NCBI GenBank assembly: GCA_024742305.1
Contig: JANSYQ010000004.1
Span: 62,001-126,000 of the forward strand
Direction: 5' to 3'
Length of the DNA stretch: 64,000 nucleotides
Origin: a bacterium
Lineage (GTDB): Bacteria > Bacteroidota > Bacteroidia > Flavobacteriales_D > Crocinitomicaceae
Under the pieces are notes generated by a model. That model was not told where the DNA came from. It was given only the letters and a program-made list of their open reading frames with translations, and made no database searches. The translations under genes were made by a program, and so were the position numbers. The first letter of the stretch is position 1; every line of letters begins with the position of its first letter. Below, piece by piece: positions 63,437 through 64,000 of the stretch.

Positions 63437-64000
63437 TTTCTTTTGAAGATTAAGATGTCCGTTGGAACTTGTGAGAACTTGAATACTGGTGGTAGTCTGA
63501 ATGCTTCTTCGAGCGTACATATTTTATCGAGTTCTTCTCGAAGTTTATCGTACTTGCTGCCCGTGTTTAATAGGCTACTGGAAGTGATATATACAAGCAA
63601 GCCTCCTTTCTTTAGAAGTTGTAGCCCATAGTAGATAAAGAAATGCTCCTTTTGAGGCATTTGTGGTTTCTTGAAGTAACTACTGTAATAGGACTTGAAC
63701 CCTCCGTAGGGTGGGTTTCCAATCACTAAACTGAATGGATAATCTTCTAACCATGTCTGAAACTTTGGTAGGCGGGTAGTGAAACGTGGCGACTGCATGA
63801 ACGCGGTTTCAAAGTACTCACTATAAAGGGTTGGTACTTCGCCATCCTTTGTGTTTACAATCTCGGCAATACGAAGTGCCGTAGAATTGATCTCAAATCC
63901 AACAACGTCACTTGGACTATTGGCATACTTGATAAAACGACCTGTCCCGCAACTTGGCTCTAGCACCTTACCACCAGCATAGCCATGTTTTCTTGCCAGT
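63433..64000 (-). CDS. N6-adenine DNA methylase, C-terminal part (5' end outside window)
   Basis: The frame stays open to the right edge. Motif I is VLEPSCGTGRFIKYA (about 63930-63966), in the sequence context KHGYAGGKVLEPSCGTGRF, and motif IV is NPPYGGF near 63710, together giving an N6-adenine (gamma-type) methyltransferase. The protein ends PTDILIFKRK. In the accessory operon it is the first gene seen, followed by ATGA-overlapping genes. Its missing upstream part may hold a recognition or nuclease domain. It could be a self-marking enzyme of a restriction-like system, or an element housekeeping methylase. Confidence 0.85.
   Translation of the reverse strand, partial: LARKHGYAGGKVLEPSCGTGRFIKYANSPSDVVGFEINSTALRIAEIVNTKDGEVPTLYSEYFETAFMQSPRFTTRLPKFQTWLEDYPFSLVIGNPPYGGFKSYYSSYFKKPQMPQKEHFFIYYGLQLLKKGGLLVYITSSSLLNTGSKYDKLREELDKICTLEEAFRLPPVFKFSQVPTDILIFKRK

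Larger units (their letters stand above)
55330..64000. mobile_element. Candidate integrated element (tRNA-proximal end), accessory operon
   Basis: The block to the right of the tRNA is all on the minus strand, reads towards the tRNA, and differs in content from the core genes to the left: DNA methylase, large SNF2/DEAH helicase, RecA-like ATPase, patatin and a small HTH protein. Methylase-helicase pairs and excisionase-like HTH proteins are common in Bacteroidota conjugative and phage-like elements. The other end, any integrase and the second att repeat must lie outside the window, so the call rests on gene content and the tRNA border. Confidence 0.55.

Noticed and set aside
58776-64000. DISARM locus
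   Set aside because: DrmB (DUF1998) and the PLD protein DrmC are absent, and the helicase is of a different layout; the part outside the window could still change this.

Overview
The window is a chromosomal segment from a member of the Bacteroidota, most likely order Flavobacteriales. Supporting signs are several promoters of the Bacteroidota type (TTG about 20 bases before TAnnTTTG), type IX secretion cargo with type A and type B (gliding-motility CHU_C) C-terminal domains, TonB-dependent/CarboxypepD_reg outer-membrane receptors, a GLPGLI protein, a DUF5686 protein, an RprX/RprY-like two-component pair and many small secreted proteins. Genes are dense, moderately AT-rich, and often coupled by ATGA overlaps. 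No IS element, rRNA or CRISPR array is visible.

Layout. 0-5 kb: the tail of an unknown gene, a repeat-bearing intergenic stretch, a flippase, an RprY/RprX-like pair and an NlpC/P60 peptidase, all on the minus strand. 5-11 kb: initiator tRNA-fMet, ppa, an S9A oligopeptidase, two secreted proteins sharing an RKRPGTK motif, an orphan WHH-type nuclease and era. 11.6-22 kb: a large T9SS subtilase, der, two small beta-barrel-like proteins and a 1150-residue outer-membrane protein. 22-34 kb: a lipoprotein, a TonB-like receptor with a GLPGLI partner, an S41 peptidase, an Nfu scaffold, a Cys-rich membrane protein with a TonB receptor (possible metal uptake), and an unusual membrane-anchored alpha/beta hydrolase. 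35-39.5 kb: metK, a C-terminal processing peptidase and a coiled-coil secreted protein. 39.5-44 kb: a signalling cluster with three NarL/LuxR response regulators, a 104-residue small protein, a 7-TM protein and a histidine kinase split by a CT-dinucleotide frameshift; the intergenic DNA between them is rich in TACTTA/TAAGTA hexamers. 44-55 kb: radical SAM protein, TPR-PP2C phosphatase, DUF5686 protein, a PKD/CHU_C cell-surface protein, an epimerase, ctaA and a TauE/SafE exporter.

55.3 kb to the right edge: a tRNA with CAT anticodon marks the border of an accessory block read entirely leftward. In transcription order it holds an N6-adenine DNA methylase (cut by the window edge), a 134-residue protein, a 1419-residue SNF2/DEAH helicase, a RecA-like ATPase, a patatin-like phospholipase and a small HTH protein, ending in a clean terminator next to the tRNA. 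The methylase, small protein and helicase overlap by ATGA. This is probably the tRNA-proximal end of an integrated mobile element, and the patatin gene inside its core operon is the best candidate for an undescribed conflict/defence module.

The most notable signals are this methylase-helicase-RecA-patatin operon, the (CT)3 frameshift in an otherwise healthy histidine kinase beside a putative operator array shared by two response regulators, an orphan WHH nuclease with an N-terminus resembling contractile-injection-system cargo, peptide motifs conserved despite codon divergence (RKRPGTK; LALELELELL), and four genes whose start codon lies exactly four bases after the -7 box, predicting leaderless mRNAs.
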